A DNA stretch of 64,000 nucleotides from Sphingobacterium sp. CZ-2 (GCF_004526235.1 NZ_CP038159.1:3844001-3908000); one strand, 5' to 3'. Shown: positions 9,023 through 18,076, counted from the first letter of the stretch. Notes: generated from the sequence alone by a model not told the origin. Numbers and translations: made by a program.

Positions 9023-10117
9023 ATTTCTAAAGTTCCATTGCTATTGTTAAAAGGCTTCTTACGTCCAAGATCCTCACTCTCCAAACAAATGGGGATTGGA
9101 AGAATGAAGGAATAGCATGGCCGTTTTTGTCTCTCGAAAAGAGTAGAGGGGTATGTTGTTAGGTTATTGGCCGAGCTAATTAACCTGCCAATGGTATATC
9201 CTAACTTATATCTGGATAAGCATATAACAATATAACTATATATCCATACATTGGTATAGATCACATCCGGATACATAAATACATATGTATGTACATACAC
9301 GGATTAATAGATATTCGGATACGTTTATATCGTGGTATGCAGATATATTGGATGGTATTGTGTTCGGAATGTTGTCCATCCGTCCCATCCTTAACCTCCC
9401 TTCCTGCCTTTGATAGGTCCTCCCGGATTGTCCGATCCAATAGAATACTTTTTGGCCTATTCTATGGGAAATCAAAATCCCAGCTTTTTCCCAATAGTGA
9501 GTGTTGGAATATTCCCCCCAACAATTTTCTGGTTTCTGACCTTGTTCTGTATCCTATCCTTTCGGTGTCAGGATTTACTTTTGCTATTGGATTACCATCA
9601 ATGGGTTCCCTGACAGCCTTTTGATATTCTCGAATAGAAGTTCCTTAAACTCTGAATCCGAATAACTTGAGAATATCTGTGCCATACTGAATACGTTTGA
9701 ATAGCACAATGTTCGACGAGACTCACTGAGGGACTGTTCACTAATTCGAATTTAATTTTGATTTGTAGGATCAATAGTTTGTCTTCTGTATGTTGGTTTG
9801 GATATCGAAATAATATCATAGTGTACAGAGACTGACCTTTTTTTAACCAGTTTTTTTACAAGTATTTGTATTCAATATATTTCAAAAATCTGTTAAGATG
9901 GTGGACCATGAAATATCGAGACTTTTTCTAACTATACTATTTAAAGTCAAAGCAGCTTATGGCTTTTTTTCAAATTCGATACTAAGCAATTCGGGGGTGG
10001 GGTGAAAAGACCATTTGGAAATTAAGCAACAAAGAGAACAGATTTGGATTTTTTTCAATTATCTGTAACATTATGAGTAGTTCTGTATTTATCAAAGTAT
10101 AATGGAAATCTATCGTA
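9023..10117. other. 1.1-kb gene-free gap with many inverted repeats
   Basis: No convincing gene is present; short frames on both strands have atypical composition. Around 9220-9350 the sequence is AT-rich with alternating purine-pyrimidine runs (ATACATATGTATGTACATAC). Around 9380-9620 it carries several inverted repeats, such as ATAGAATA/TATTCTAT, GTTGG/CCAAC and GATATTCTC (9623-9631) with GAGAATATC (9669-9677). The first copy of a 70-bp repeat follows at 9674-9743. The last ~300 nt should hold the promoter of the sigma-factor operon, but I see no clear consensus box. Confidence 0.6.
9674..9743 (+). repeat. Imperfect 70-bp direct repeat, copy A
   Basis: Copy A of a repeat whose partner lies at 14815-14884. 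The core AATACGTTTG plus ATAGCACAATGTTC (9690-9714) matches copy B at 24 of 25 bases. The flanks share TATCTGT, CATAC and a final TTG/TTC-CACTA. Both copies are in the same orientation and flank the sigma factor-esterase-hydrolase module. Confidence 0.7.
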
Positions 10118-10591
10118 ATGGAATTCGAACATCTATATAAAGAATACTCTAGTAAAATATTCAGGGTCTGCTTTGGCTATTTCAATGATACAGAAATGGC
10201 CAAGGACGTGATGCAGGATACTTTTATTACGGTTTTTACCAACCTGAAAGAGATCAAACATCAAGAAAATATAGCCGGATGGATCTACAGAATCGCAAGT
10301 AACAAATGCCTGAGACAAATCGAGAATGAAAAGAAAAAACAACTTGGTAGTGAATATAGTTTTTTAAATCATGAGGAAACAGATCACCGTGTGGAAGACG
10401 CAAACTTTGTCAGGCTACACCGGTGCATTGCTGAACTTCCGGATATGGACAGACTGATCATCGGCTTTTATCTGGAAGATCTAAAGCAGGATAAAATCGC
10501 TGAAATATTAGGACTGAGCCACTCCAACGTACGGGTTCGTATCCATAGAATAAAAGAAGTACTATCAAAAAAAATGAAGGAAGATGAATAA
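10118..10591 (+). CDS. ECF-type RNA polymerase sigma factor
   Basis: A 157-residue sigma-70 family protein with only regions 2 and 4, as in extracytoplasmic-function sigmas. Region 2 (about residues 5-72) includes DTEMAKDVMQDTFITVFTNL and the DNA-binding GWIYRIASNKCLRQIENEKK. Region 4 (about 105-155) contains LPDMDRLIIGFYLEDL and the helix-turn-helix KIAEILGLSHSNVRVRIHRI. It directs RNA polymerase to a specific promoter set, normally under control of a membrane anti-sigma factor. Its stop overlaps the start of the next gene by 8 nt, so the two are co-translated. The membrane protein encoded there is the likely partner. Confidence 0.93.
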   Translation: MEFEHLYKEYSSKIFRVCFGYFNDTEMAKDVMQDTFITVFTNLKEIKHQENIAGWIYRIASNKCLRQIENEKKKQLGSEYSFLNHEETDHRVEDANFVRLHRCIAELPDMDRLIIGFYLEDLKQDKIAEILGLSHSNVRVRIHRIKEVLSKKMKEDE

Positions 10592-11168
10592 TTTTTTGGA
10601 CTTAAAAAAAACCTGGCAATCATTGGAGGTGGACGCGGACGAATCGTTCAATGAATTTAGCCAAACCCTGCAACAATGGAGAAAAAGGAAAAGGATGGCT
10701 ATTCTCCTTTGGTTCATTGCCGCTATATTTTTTTCGGCAATATGCTTTGCCTACGTTATACATACAGATGAACTGAACAGCATTTATAAAAGCATTTCAG
10801 AAATCATCCTGCTCGTGATTTCGGTTCATCTGTTCGGATATTCCTGGGGCAGGATTACCGGAGAACGGAAAGAATATCTGTCGAACAGTACCGATTTTAT
10901 ACGGACTCTTCCGGATATCTATTTGAAGCAAGGGCAACGTGACCTGATGATGTTCTGTATTGTAACCACATTCTTGCTTATTTCGGTTTATCTACATTTT
11001 TTAGATTCAATGTTTAAATCTCCTGCCGGCGTTATGCTTTCATCAACACTTTTATTGACCCTTATAAGCATTGTATGGATAATTTTGAAACCCATCCTCT
11101 CGAAAAGGATAAAAAGAAAGAACCAAAGACTATCATCCAAAATAGTAGAAATCTTCCAATATGATTAA
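10584..11168 (+). CDS. Four-helix membrane protein, candidate anti-sigma factor
   Basis: A 194-residue protein with a ~35-residue charged N-terminal tail (MNNFLDLKKTWQSLEVDADE) and four hydrophobic helices at about residues 38-60, 71-90, 120-140 and 149-170. It ends in a basic tail. It overlaps the sigma-factor gene by 8 nt and the esterase gene by 8 nt. The N-terminal LDLKKTWQ pattern, the membrane location and the coupling to an ECF sigma gene make it a candidate anti-sigma factor or signal sensor. No zinc-binding HxxxCxxC anti-sigma motif is present. The anti-sigma role is therefore inferred from position, not shown by a motif. Confidence 0.7.
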   Translation: MNNFLDLKKTWQSLEVDADESFNEFSQTLQQWRKRKRMAILLWFIAAIFFSAICFAYVIHTDELNSIYKSISEIILLVISVHLFGYSWGRITGERKEYLSNSTDFIRTLPDIYLKQGQRDLMMFCIVTTFLLISVYLHFLDSMFKSPAGVMLSSTLLLTLISIVWIILKPILSKRIKRKNQRLSSKIVEIFQYD

Positions 11169-12021
11169 AAATATTATTTTCCTTTTGCTTGTTTGTAAAC
11201 CGATTTTCGTGTTTGGCCAAACAAAAAGCATCTTGGTCAATGGAGTTAACAGGAAATACATTATTTATACTCCGAAAGATTACTCCGTTGACAAATCTTA
11301 CCCGGTAGTCTTCAATTTTCATGGCGGAGGAATGACGCCTGCCGAGCAGATGCTCTACACAGGTATGAACAGAACGGCTGATAGGCATGGATTTATCGTT
11401 GTCTATCCAAAGGGAGTAAACGAAGATTGGAATGTAGGTTATGGAATGTCCTACAAAGACGGGACTGACGATATAGGTTTCGTGGACAGCCTTCTCTCGC
11501 ATATCGAAAAGGAACATAACATTATAAAGAATAAAGTTTTTGCTACCGGACTGTCACGTGGAGGATTTTTCTGCCATAGGATTGCATCGGAACTGCCACA
11601 TCGGTTTTCTGCAATCGCAAGCATCGGGGCAAATCTTCCCGATTCGGTAGCCTACCACCATAAGCCGGAAAACCCGATTTCTGTCCTGATGGTGAACGGA
11701 AAGGCAGATCAGATTGTCAAATATGATGGAAAAAAAGGTGGCTATTTTTCTGCTCTGGATACCTATAGTTTTTGGAAAACGAACCTCTTTACTATTGAAA
11801 AAATTAAACCTCTTTATACAGACAGAAAAACAGAAAATGGAAAATCGATAACGATTTTGGAAACAAAAAATACAGATCGAATCCTGACATTGATCACGAT
11901 CGAAGACGGGGGCCACACCTGGCCAGGAGCGGATGACTTCAACATAGGCCTGCCGATCGGACCTACATCGAAGGAACTTGATATCAATGAATATATGTGG
12001 AATTTTTTCAATCAAAAGTAA
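11161..12021 (+). CDS. Secreted alpha/beta-hydrolase, feruloyl-esterase/PHB-depolymerase-like
   Basis: A 286-residue exported hydrolase. Residues 1-20 are a signal peptide ending FGQ. The fold is the LpqC/poly(3-hydroxybutyrate)-depolymerase type: oxyanion segment FHGGG (53-57), nucleophile elbow GLSRG with Ser132, acid in NGKADQ (Asp183), and histidine in DGGHTWPG (His252). The GGHTWPG ending is characteristic of feruloyl/acetyl-xylan esterases and PHB depolymerases. It would cleave an ester in the periplasm or outside the cell. It starts inside the upstream membrane-protein gene (8-nt overlap) and its stop overlaps the ATG of the next gene in TAATG. It belongs to the ECF operon. The exact ester substrate is unknown. 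Confidence 0.85.
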   Translation: MIKNIIFLLLVCKPIFVFGQTKSILVNGVNRKYIIYTPKDYSVDKSYPVVFNFHGGGMTPAEQMLYTGMNRTADRHGFIVVYPKGVNEDWNVGYGMSYKDGTDDIGFVDSLLSHIEKEHNIIKNKVFATGLSRGGFFCHRIASELPHRFSAIASIGANLPDSVAYHHKPENPISVLMVNGKADQIVKYDGKKGGYFSALDTYSFWKTNLFTIEKIKPLYTDRKTENGKSITILETKNTDRILTLITIEDGGHTWPGADDFNIGLPIGPTSKELDINEYMWNFFNQK

Positions 12022-13877
12022 TGATCTTAAAATACCTGTCGCGTAAAATTTCACTTTTGGAGAAGCCGGTTAACTTTTGGAAGGTAACGAGTTATATCGT
12101 GTTATGTTTACTTCAGCCTTCAGTTGCAGCCGCTCAATCGTTACAGGAAATAGATGTTCTTCTAAAAAAGGAAAATCTTTCAGGGGCTGTTTATTCGGTT
12201 GTTAATAACGGACAGATTACTTCGTATAGTTCCGGACTCAAAAACAGGCGTACGGGCGACCCAATGCTTAGGGATGATAAGGTACATGTCGGTTCCTTAA
12301 CCAAGACCTTCCTTGCAATGGGGATCTTGCGATTGGCTACCCAGAATATGCTCAATCTGGATGACCCGATAAAGAAATATTTGAAAGACCTGCCTATGGA
12401 CAACCCTTGGGAAAATTCAAACCCTGTTACGATTCGGCATCTGCTCGACCATACTTCTGGCATGTCCGACATTCGACTGTGGCACTTCTTCAGTACGGGC
12501 TCAACCGCCCAAACACCATTAAAAGAGTTTTACGAAAGGAATCCCGAGCTACTGGATATACATGTTAAGCCCGGATCATTATTTTCTTATTCCAATATGG
12601 GGTATACGCTGCTTGGCATGCTGATAGAAGCTTTCGTAAAGGAACCATACGAAGATTATCTCGACAGAAACCTTCTCCGGCCCATTGGTCTTAAGAACAG
12701 CACTTTCCATTTCAGATCCCAGCAAAAAGACAAAAAGCTGGCCATGGGGCATTTTGACAATGGAGATCCTGCCTTTGCAATGCCGATATATGTGCGTCCA
12801 GCAGGCCAGTTTACAACTACAGCTGAGGATATGGGAAAATTTTTGCAGTTTTTGCTCAACGGTGGGCGATTAAATGACCAGGAATTCATCAGAAAGGAGT
12901 TCATCGATCAAATGGGAAGACCGGTAAATACCATTGCCGCAAAAAATGGACTGAGATTGGGCTATGCTCTGGGAGCTCTCTCCAGAGATCGCCATGGTGT
13001 TGTCGGGGTAGCCCATACGGGAAACACGATTGGCTTCCGGGCGATGTATTACCTCTTTCCAAAAGAAAAAAAAGCATTTTTCATAGCGCATAATATGGAC
13101 AGCGAAACGGCCGATTATGAACTGTTCAATAAAGCCTTAATTGATCATCTGGATATGGATACTTTACAATTGCATGTCGGTTCCGTAAAGAGGTCGTCGG
13201 TTGTACAGGATTCCGAATGGGAAGGTTATTATGTCCCTGTCTTTACAAAGATTCATCCCATGGAACTCATTGATGTCATCTGCGGATATACTGTTGTGAA
13301 AAATATCGGAAACGATATTTCTATCCGACCCTTTCAAAAGAAAGAAATTTTTGCAAAGACAATAGGTAACGCGCTGTTTGTTGCACAGGCTAGAACAGCA
13401 GCTTCCTATTTGTTCTATAATGATGGATCGGGCGAAACATTTCTCACCACCGGCGCAATGACCTTAAAAAAGATAGGCGGCTGGAAAATTTACCTGACCA
13501 CCATTAGTGTTGTTCTTGGGGTCGTAGCGGCATTATTCCTCATCCTTGGTTTCATCATTAATTTATTCAGGAGAAAATGGAAATATTTCAGATCAACGTC
13601 TATGTTCTGTATTTCGACGTTGATATTGTTCACGTTATCCTTACTATTTGTATCAAGTATTGATATGATAAGAATAGGAAATAAATCCCCTCCTACTATG
13701 CTGATCTATGCGTGTACCTTTTTACTTCCGGCTGGTTGTTTTATATCTCTGATAAATTATGGATCAACGTTAAGTAAAAGTATAAAACGCATTGATTTTT
13801 GGCTGATGGTTTTGGTTTCACAATTCGTTATAACACTCTGGTCATATAATCTGATACCCTTTGCAGCATGGGACTGA
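12021..13877 (+). CDS. Membrane-anchored serine hydrolase (class-C beta-lactamase fold)
   Basis: A 618-residue protein from the ATG at 12021, which overlaps the previous stop (TAATG); an ATG 24 nt earlier is possible but would overlap more. After an N-terminal export signal ending AAAQ (about residue 39) comes a beta-lactamase/PBP-like domain. Its motifs are SLTK (nucleophile Ser92, Lys95), YSN (Tyr190, Asn192) and HTG (332-334). The C-terminal ~130 residues contain about four transmembrane helices. Relatives hydrolyse D-amino-acid peptides, esters or beta-lactams; the sequence does not say which. It closes the ECF sigma-factor operon. It has the same layout as the minus-strand hydrolase at 18077-19963 and is a paralog in architecture. 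Confidence 0.88.
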   Translation: MILKYLSRKISLLEKPVNFWKVTSYIVLCLLQPSVAAAQSLQEIDVLLKKENLSGAVYSVVNNGQITSYSSGLKNRRTGDPMLRDDKVHVGSLTKTFLAMGILRLATQNMLNLDDPIKKYLKDLPMDNPWENSNPVTIRHLLDHTSGMSDIRLWHFFSTGSTAQTPLKEFYERNPELLDIHVKPGSLFSYSNMGYTLLGMLIEAFVKEPYEDYLDRNLLRPIGLKNSTFHFRSQQKDKKLAMGHFDNGDPAFAMPIYVRPAGQFTTTAEDMGKFLQFLLNGGRLNDQEFIRKEFIDQMGRPVNTIAAKNGLRLGYALGALSRDRHGVVGVAHTGNTIGFRAMYYLFPKEKKAFFIAHNMDSETADYELFNKALIDHLDMDTLQLHVGSVKRSSVVQDSEWEGYYVPVFTKIHPMELIDVICGYTVVKNIGNDISIRPFQKKEIFAKTIGNALFVAQARTAASYLFYNDGSGETFLTTGAMTLKKIGGWKIYLTTISVVLGVVAALFLILGFIINLFRRKWKYFRSTSMFCISTLILFTLSLLFVSSIDMIRIGNKSPPTMLIYACTFLLPAGCFISLINYGSTLSKSIKRIDFWLMVLVSQFVITLWSYNLIPFAAWD

Positions 13878-13952
13878 TGAAATCAATTAACAGATCGCGG
13901 TTTATTCTGAAACATTTGGTTTAACATTAATTAATAATAAACATAGTAAAGT

Positions 13953-14366
13953 ATGAAAAAGACAAATTTTAAAATTAGATTTTGCAAGACTTTAGTTTTG
14001 ATGGTTGCACTCATAAACTTTGTGGGTTGCAGCAAAGATGATGATAACCCCAATCAGGGAACAGGTTCAATTGACGTTGCAGTAGGTACATATAAGGGCG
14101 CCTATAGAATTGATGGTGTCAATTATTTTAATGCTGTATTAATTGTTTCGAAAGTAGATGATAATCGCCTAAAATTCGATGCTAAAGCTGGAGAACCATA
14201 TTCACATGCAGCTTCCAGGACCATTCGGGCAAAAGCTGATGTTCCAGGGCTTGTCAATGGAGATGATGCCCAAGGGCTATTTGGTTACAAGATTGCGGAG
14301 AAAAAATTAACTTTGGTTGTGAATACACTGGAAATCCCATATAGCTTTGAGGGAGAAAAACAGTAG
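13953..14366 (+). CDS. Small lipoprotein of unknown function
   Basis: A 137-residue protein with a basic N terminus, hydrophobic stretch and lipobox FVGC (Cys26), followed by acidic SKDDDNPNQ, a common outer-membrane export signal in Bacteroidota lipoproteins. The body has alternating beta-strand-like segments (VGTYKGAYRIDG and KLTLVVNTLEIPYSF), which suggests a small beta-sandwich or lipocalin-like barrel. It begins 75 nt after the serine-hydrolase stop and could be read with that operon or from an AT-rich stretch just upstream. I do not recognise a family. It sits inside the module flanked by the 70-bp repeats. Confidence 0.7.
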   Translation: MKKTNFKIRFCKTLVLMVALINFVGCSKDDDNPNQGTGSIDVAVGTYKGAYRIDGVNYFNAVLIVSKVDDNRLKFDAKAGEPYSHAASRTIRAKADVPGLVNGDDAQGLFGYKIAEKKLTLVVNTLEIPYSFEGEKQ

Positions 14367-15198
14367 TTTTAGAATTGGTACCAAAGACCGGTCTAACTGA
14401 AGAATTTGGGATGTGATGCATTTTACATCCTAAGTCCTTTTTCTTGTGATTTGCTGATCAAGGCTATATCGCTGCAGTTTGATGATGGGCTTTTGGACTG
14501 AAAGATTGTTTATTTCGATGCTCAGGTGTTCCGATATGTTATCAGGGAATAAGGTCCAGCTCTCTGCGTGAGCTTTTGGTCCTAGGCATGAAAGTCGCTG
14601 AGATCGTTCTTGTATTGATCCTATAGTTGCTTACAGTCCATTTAGAAGAACAGACCTACCAACTGGGCCCTTACTGGATGGTTATCCAAATATCTTCTTT
14701 AAAAAAAGCCCGAATTCCGTAGTCATTCAAGCACCCTCACTCACCAGGATCCAATCCCTTGTGATGATCTGTCCGGTATCCAGGACCGTCCAGCGACGAC
14801 GACGGATATGTAAGTATCTGTTTCATACGAAATACGTTTGTATAGCACAATGTTCAGAGGGATTCATAATGGGATTGGTCACTATCTATTCTTTTGGGTT
14901 TTTTCACAAGGTCTATACCATTAGGTTTTTACACATTTTCAATAGATTTCCTTATATCTAGAGAAGCTTGGGACCATCATCGATTATTTTTTCAGATATT
15001 TTTGGATTTTTAATCATTGACTTGATCTAAGGAAAATTAGCGTTGATAATAGATTATAAAACGCTTTATGAATCACAAAAAGGGAAACAACTCAATAATT
15101 GCGACCATTTAAAAGTTTTTATAGGTTTACTAATCTGATTGCTCTTCTCTTTGCACCCTTCGAAGGTCATATGTTGAATGTCTTTTAGACAAATCAGT
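14367..15198. other. 0.8-kb gene-free gap with second repeat copy
   Basis: No believable gene on either strand; the few short frames (for example 14761-14961) lack any recognisable composition or start signal. The stretch contains copy B of the 70-bp repeat at 14815-14884. It separates the plus-strand ECF module from the convergent minus-strand cassette. It may be decayed DNA from an earlier insertion. No terminator hairpin with a clear T-tract was seen. Confidence 0.55.
14815..14884 (+). repeat. Imperfect 70-bp direct repeat, copy B
   Basis: Partner of the copy at 9674-9743, same orientation, 5.1 kb apart. Exact shared blocks are TATCTGT, CATAC, AATACGTTTG (14831-14840), ATAGCACAATGTTC (14842-14855) and TCACTA at the right end. 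No obvious inverted ends or transposase accompany either copy. Confidence 0.7.
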
Positions 15199-16104
15199 TC
15201 ATTGGTCAAGCCAATGAACGATATTAAGCAGAAACTGTGCATTTTGGTAAGCAGAAGGATGATTCATTCCTCTTTTTTCACTTTTGATGCCATGGAGTTG
15301 TGCCGAAAAAGGTGCGCCATCCCCGAAGATCACAATCCTCCCTTTCCCAAAGCGGAGATAAGCACCGTTTGCAAACCCTTTGCCCGACAATCGGGGAATA
15401 TTGTCTGGAATAGGCCTTTTTATCTGATCCGCATCATTAGGTAGAAAAATTTCATATTCTTCGTTCAACAGAGAAATAATATATGCGGTCGTTGGGACTA
15501 TAAATCCCGTTCCACTCCAGCACATGATACTGTCTATTTCCTTACCTGGTACCGTAGTTATTTCGTTGGATAACAGTGTTTCTCTATGCTTTGAAAATAT
15601 TTCCGGACGTCCATTCTTAGGTAACGCAAAACCGTTCACGATATGAATGCCAAATGCCTCACCAAGAGTTTGCACTGAGCCTCCACATGGCATATGGTCG
15701 GTGACTAGAAATAGGCTTCCGCCATCAGATACCCATTGCCGGAGAGTTTCTATCTCCTGATCGGTAAAGGCTGAATATGTGGGTAAATTCCAGTTTTCCA
15801 GATTATATAAGGCATTTATGCTGATATAGATTTTCACCTCCTTTAATTGATCGTAAGAGATTTTTTCCTTCGCACTTTGGAGACGATATCCGTCAGCTTG
15901 CAGGAGATCTGAAAATGGTGCGTAAGCTCCTCTCAAAGTAACTGGATTGTTGTGTGCCTCGTCAAATAGGAGTATCGGTCCATCACCTATCCGGTGCCGC
16001 GGATCGGTGATGGGATAATGGAACTGTTCATCTGCTATCTGTTGTGCACTAAGCTGAGCTGTACCCACCAGCAGTAGGAACAAACTGGAAATAAATCTGT
16101 TCAT
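15199..16104 (-). CDS. Secreted protein with DUF4350-like/amidotransferase-like fold
   Basis: A 301-residue exported protein with signal peptide residues 1-21 (ending LSAQ). The mature part has a Rossmann-like arrangement: ILLFDEAHNN, then FSDLLQADGYRL, then VKIYISINALYN, then QWVSDGGSLFLVTDHMPCGG. This order is that of DUF4350/GldG-type glutamine-amidotransferase-like domains, which usually bind rather than catalyse. The C-terminal part contains RFGKGRIVIFGDGAPFSAQL, also typical of DUF4350. It lies 19 nt downstream of the DUF3471-like gene on the same strand and ends the cassette. Function unknown; a role in sensing or supporting the hydrolase is only inferred from position. Confidence 0.65.
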   Translation of the reverse strand: MNRFISSLFLLLVGTAQLSAQQIADEQFHYPITDPRHRIGDGPILLFDEAHNNPVTLRGAYAPFSDLLQADGYRLQSAKEKISYDQLKEVKIYISINALYNLENWNLPTYSAFTDQEIETLRQWVSDGGSLFLVTDHMPCGGSVQTLGEAFGIHIVNGFALPKNGRPEIFSKHRETLLSNEITTVPGKEIDSIMCWSGTGFIVPTTAYIISLLNEEYEIFLPNDADQIKRPIPDNIPRLSGKGFANGAYLRFGKGRIVIFGDGAPFSAQLHGIKSEKRGMNHPSAYQNAQFLLNIVHWLDQ

Positions 16105-16123
16105 ATTATTTTTTTGAGTAGGA

Positions 16124-16819
16124 TTATTGGTCAGTTTTTATCCAAACATCATTTTCGAAACACTGCATCTGCTCTATTTTTCCATTGGCAACAGAAAATG
16201 TCAATGGAAATGTGCCATCATCATTGAGGAAGAAAAATTCCGAGCGAGGAGTAAATAAAATTGTTATGTTATCCCACAATTGTGTAAGCGTTAAGCCTGT
16301 TGAGGAGGGGTCTATTTGAATCTTAAAGTTGTAGTCATTTACCTTTAGGTAAGTTCCGGCAAGCTGTTTCAGTTGAGATGTGGTTAAACTCGCAATTTTA
16401 TTGGGGTCAAATGGCACGCGCTCACAGATAATTCTACCCAGGATCTTGGTTTGGCTAAAATCACCTGAGCTATTTTTTAAAAACTCAATTGAATATCCTT
16501 CATTTTTGGATTCAAAATGTGTATCATCTTTACGGACCAGCCGATATCTTTTTTTCTGATCCCACAGCTGTGTGGCATAAAGGTTATTATCTTGCTCTTC
16601 AAAAGCAATGAAAGCCACTTTATTGGGTAGCTGGTAGTAGCCCTGAAATGATTTTAGCGGAACAAGCTGTTGTTGCTGGGAGGCATCTTTAGGGGCGGTC
16701 TGTGCGAATGTATCGATCGAAGAAAAAAGGCAACATGCTCCCACCAGAAGACCATATGTTGCTGTGCAAAATTGGCGGATCGCTTTCGAGCTCCCGCTTG
16801 GTTTGATGTATTGTATCAT
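16124..16819 (-). CDS. Exported protein with two DUF3471-like modules
   Basis: A 231-residue protein with an N-terminal signal anchor (about residues 18-40, ending TFAQ) followed by two similar ~85-residue beta-rich modules. Module 1 begins LKSFQGYYQLPN and contains YATQLWDQKKRY; module 2 begins LKQLAGTYLKVND and contains LTLTQLWDNITI. This pattern resembles the DUF3471/lipocalin-like domain often fused to the C terminus of serine beta-lactamase-like proteins. Here it is a separate gene close to such a hydrolase. The promoter region shares spaced CGGAC and TTGCA elements with the hydrolase gene at 19963. Catalytic residues are not apparent; a ligand-binding role is possible. Confidence 0.6.
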   Translation of the reverse strand: MIQYIKPSGSSKAIRQFCTATYGLLVGACCLFSSIDTFAQTAPKDASQQQQLVPLKSFQGYYQLPNKVAFIAFEEQDNNLYATQLWDQKKRYRLVRKDDTHFESKNEGYSIEFLKNSSGDFSQTKILGRIICERVPFDPNKIASLTTSQLKQLAGTYLKVNDYNFKIQIDPSSTGLTLTQLWDNITILFTPRSEFFFLNDDGTFPLTFSVANGKIEQMQCFENDVWIKTDQ

Positions 16820-16910
16820 AATTCTTTTTGTTGATATGATGCAAGAGTAGGTCTTTTTGATCGGCTAACAGTCCGAATGGATGCAATCGAACAAACTTCA
16901 TTGTGCACCG

Positions 16911-18020
16911 TTAATTTGATTGTTTACTATGGACTTTCATATATTCTGTTGGCGTGATACCGGTTATTTTTTTGAAGCTGCTATAAAAAGTTGTTCTTGA
17001 ATTGAAACCTGCCCTTATTGCGATTCCAAACATATCAAGTTGTTTGGCCTCTTCGGATAATAAAAGTTTTTTCGCTCTCTCCGTCCTAAGCTCGTTGATA
17101 AACTGGTAAAAATTTTTTTCCAATCCATTGTTTATGATATAGGAAAGATCATGCGGATTGATTCCGATATGGTCCGCAAGGGATGATAGTGTTAATCCAG
17201 GATCGAGATATAGCTTTTCAGCTGTTGTTTTCTGCAATAATTTTTCTTTTAATGTGTCTACCTGTTGTGCTGTCAGCCGCTCTTCGGCCTTGACCTTTTT
17301 ATGCTCCGTTTCGTTGATCAGGTTTTCTGTAGACTCAATTGTGTAAATTGACCGTTGTGTTAGCGTTGCGTACCCAAGCGCCACTGAGCCCATAAAATAT
17401 AGAATTGGAGCCACTGAGCTAAAAACTAAATTTACCATAGCCAGCAGACGGGCAACAATCATAAATAATAGTGCGATCAATAGATATTTCAGCCAGGCCA
17501 TGTTTATCTTTTCTGTATAGGAAGATAGCTGGCGAATGTTTTTCTGGTGTATTTTGAAAAGGATATAGCAGGCGACCCAATAAAAGATACATTGTGCGAA
17601 GAAGAAATATTTGATAGCCAAGATGATCAACTGCGGTAACGGTAGCGGATGGATGTACATATTAAAAAGTCCGGGTATTAAATAGATGATGGAGAAGAAA
17701 AGGAAAGCGAGGAACGGAACAAAATGTAGTCCCCAATACCGAATTGTTGCTGTTGGTTTGACCATGTAATGAACGGCCAGGTAGAAACAGGGGAGGGTAG
17801 CCCATCTTGGGAGTTCCAGCATAAGGATCAATCCTTCGCTCTCGATATGAAAACCTTCGAGAAAAAGTTGGGTAAATAAGCATCCCATCAAATAATACCA
17901 TGTTCCTAACCACCGGTCTACTTGGGAAGAAGTGTGGTTCACACCCAAAGAGATTAAGGTGCCGAGCAGCAGAAATGCACCTGCTGAAAAAGCATGAAAG
18001 GTATACAGTATATTGATCAT
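16911..18020 (-). CDS. AraC-family regulator with N-terminal membrane domain
   Basis: From the ATG at 18020 (MINILYTFHAFSAGAFLLLG) this is a 369-residue protein. The first ~230 residues contain about seven hydrophobic helices, and the last ~95 form an AraC DNA-binding domain (LSSLADHIGINPHDLSYIIN, then FGIAIRAGFNSRTTFYSSFK). The frame is open to 18140, but the extra 40 residues overlap the upstream gene and are not hydrophobic, so the inner start is preferred. Such 7TM-AraC proteins are thought to sense signals in the membrane directly. It lies 56 nt behind the serine-hydrolase gene and probably regulates the cassette. Confidence 0.85.
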   Translation of the reverse strand: MINILYTFHAFSAGAFLLLGTLISLGVNHTSSQVDRWLGTWYYLMGCLFTQLFLEGFHIESEGLILMLELPRWATLPCFYLAVHYMVKPTATIRYWGLHFVPFLAFLFFSIIYLIPGLFNMYIHPLPLPQLIILAIKYFFFAQCIFYWVACYILFKIHQKNIRQLSSYTEKINMAWLKYLLIALLFMIVARLLAMVNLVFSSVAPILYFMGSVALGYATLTQRSIYTIESTENLINETEHKKVKAEERLTAQQVDTLKEKLLQKTTAEKLYLDPGLTLSSLADHIGINPHDLSYIINNGLEKNFYQFINELRTERAKKLLLSEEAKQLDMFGIAIRAGFNSRTTFYSSFKKITGITPTEYMKVHSKQSN

Positions 18021-18076
18021 GGGCAGTAACAAGTTATCATTGTAATGTGAATTTAAACATAATTGATCAAAGGGAG

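Noticed and set aside
9236-9624. Short frames on both strands in the AT-rich gap
   Set aside because: Composition is dominated by Ile/Tyr/Ser from AT-rich repeats, there is no recognisable motif, and frames overlap on both strands.
9674-14884. Insertion-sequence explanation of the 70-bp repeat
   Set aside because: No transposase, no terminal inverted repeats and no target duplication were seen.
14761-14961. A 66-codon frame overlapping repeat copy B
   Set aside because: It lies across a noncoding repeat and lacks a start signal or protein-like composition. The similar frame at copy A is on the other strand.
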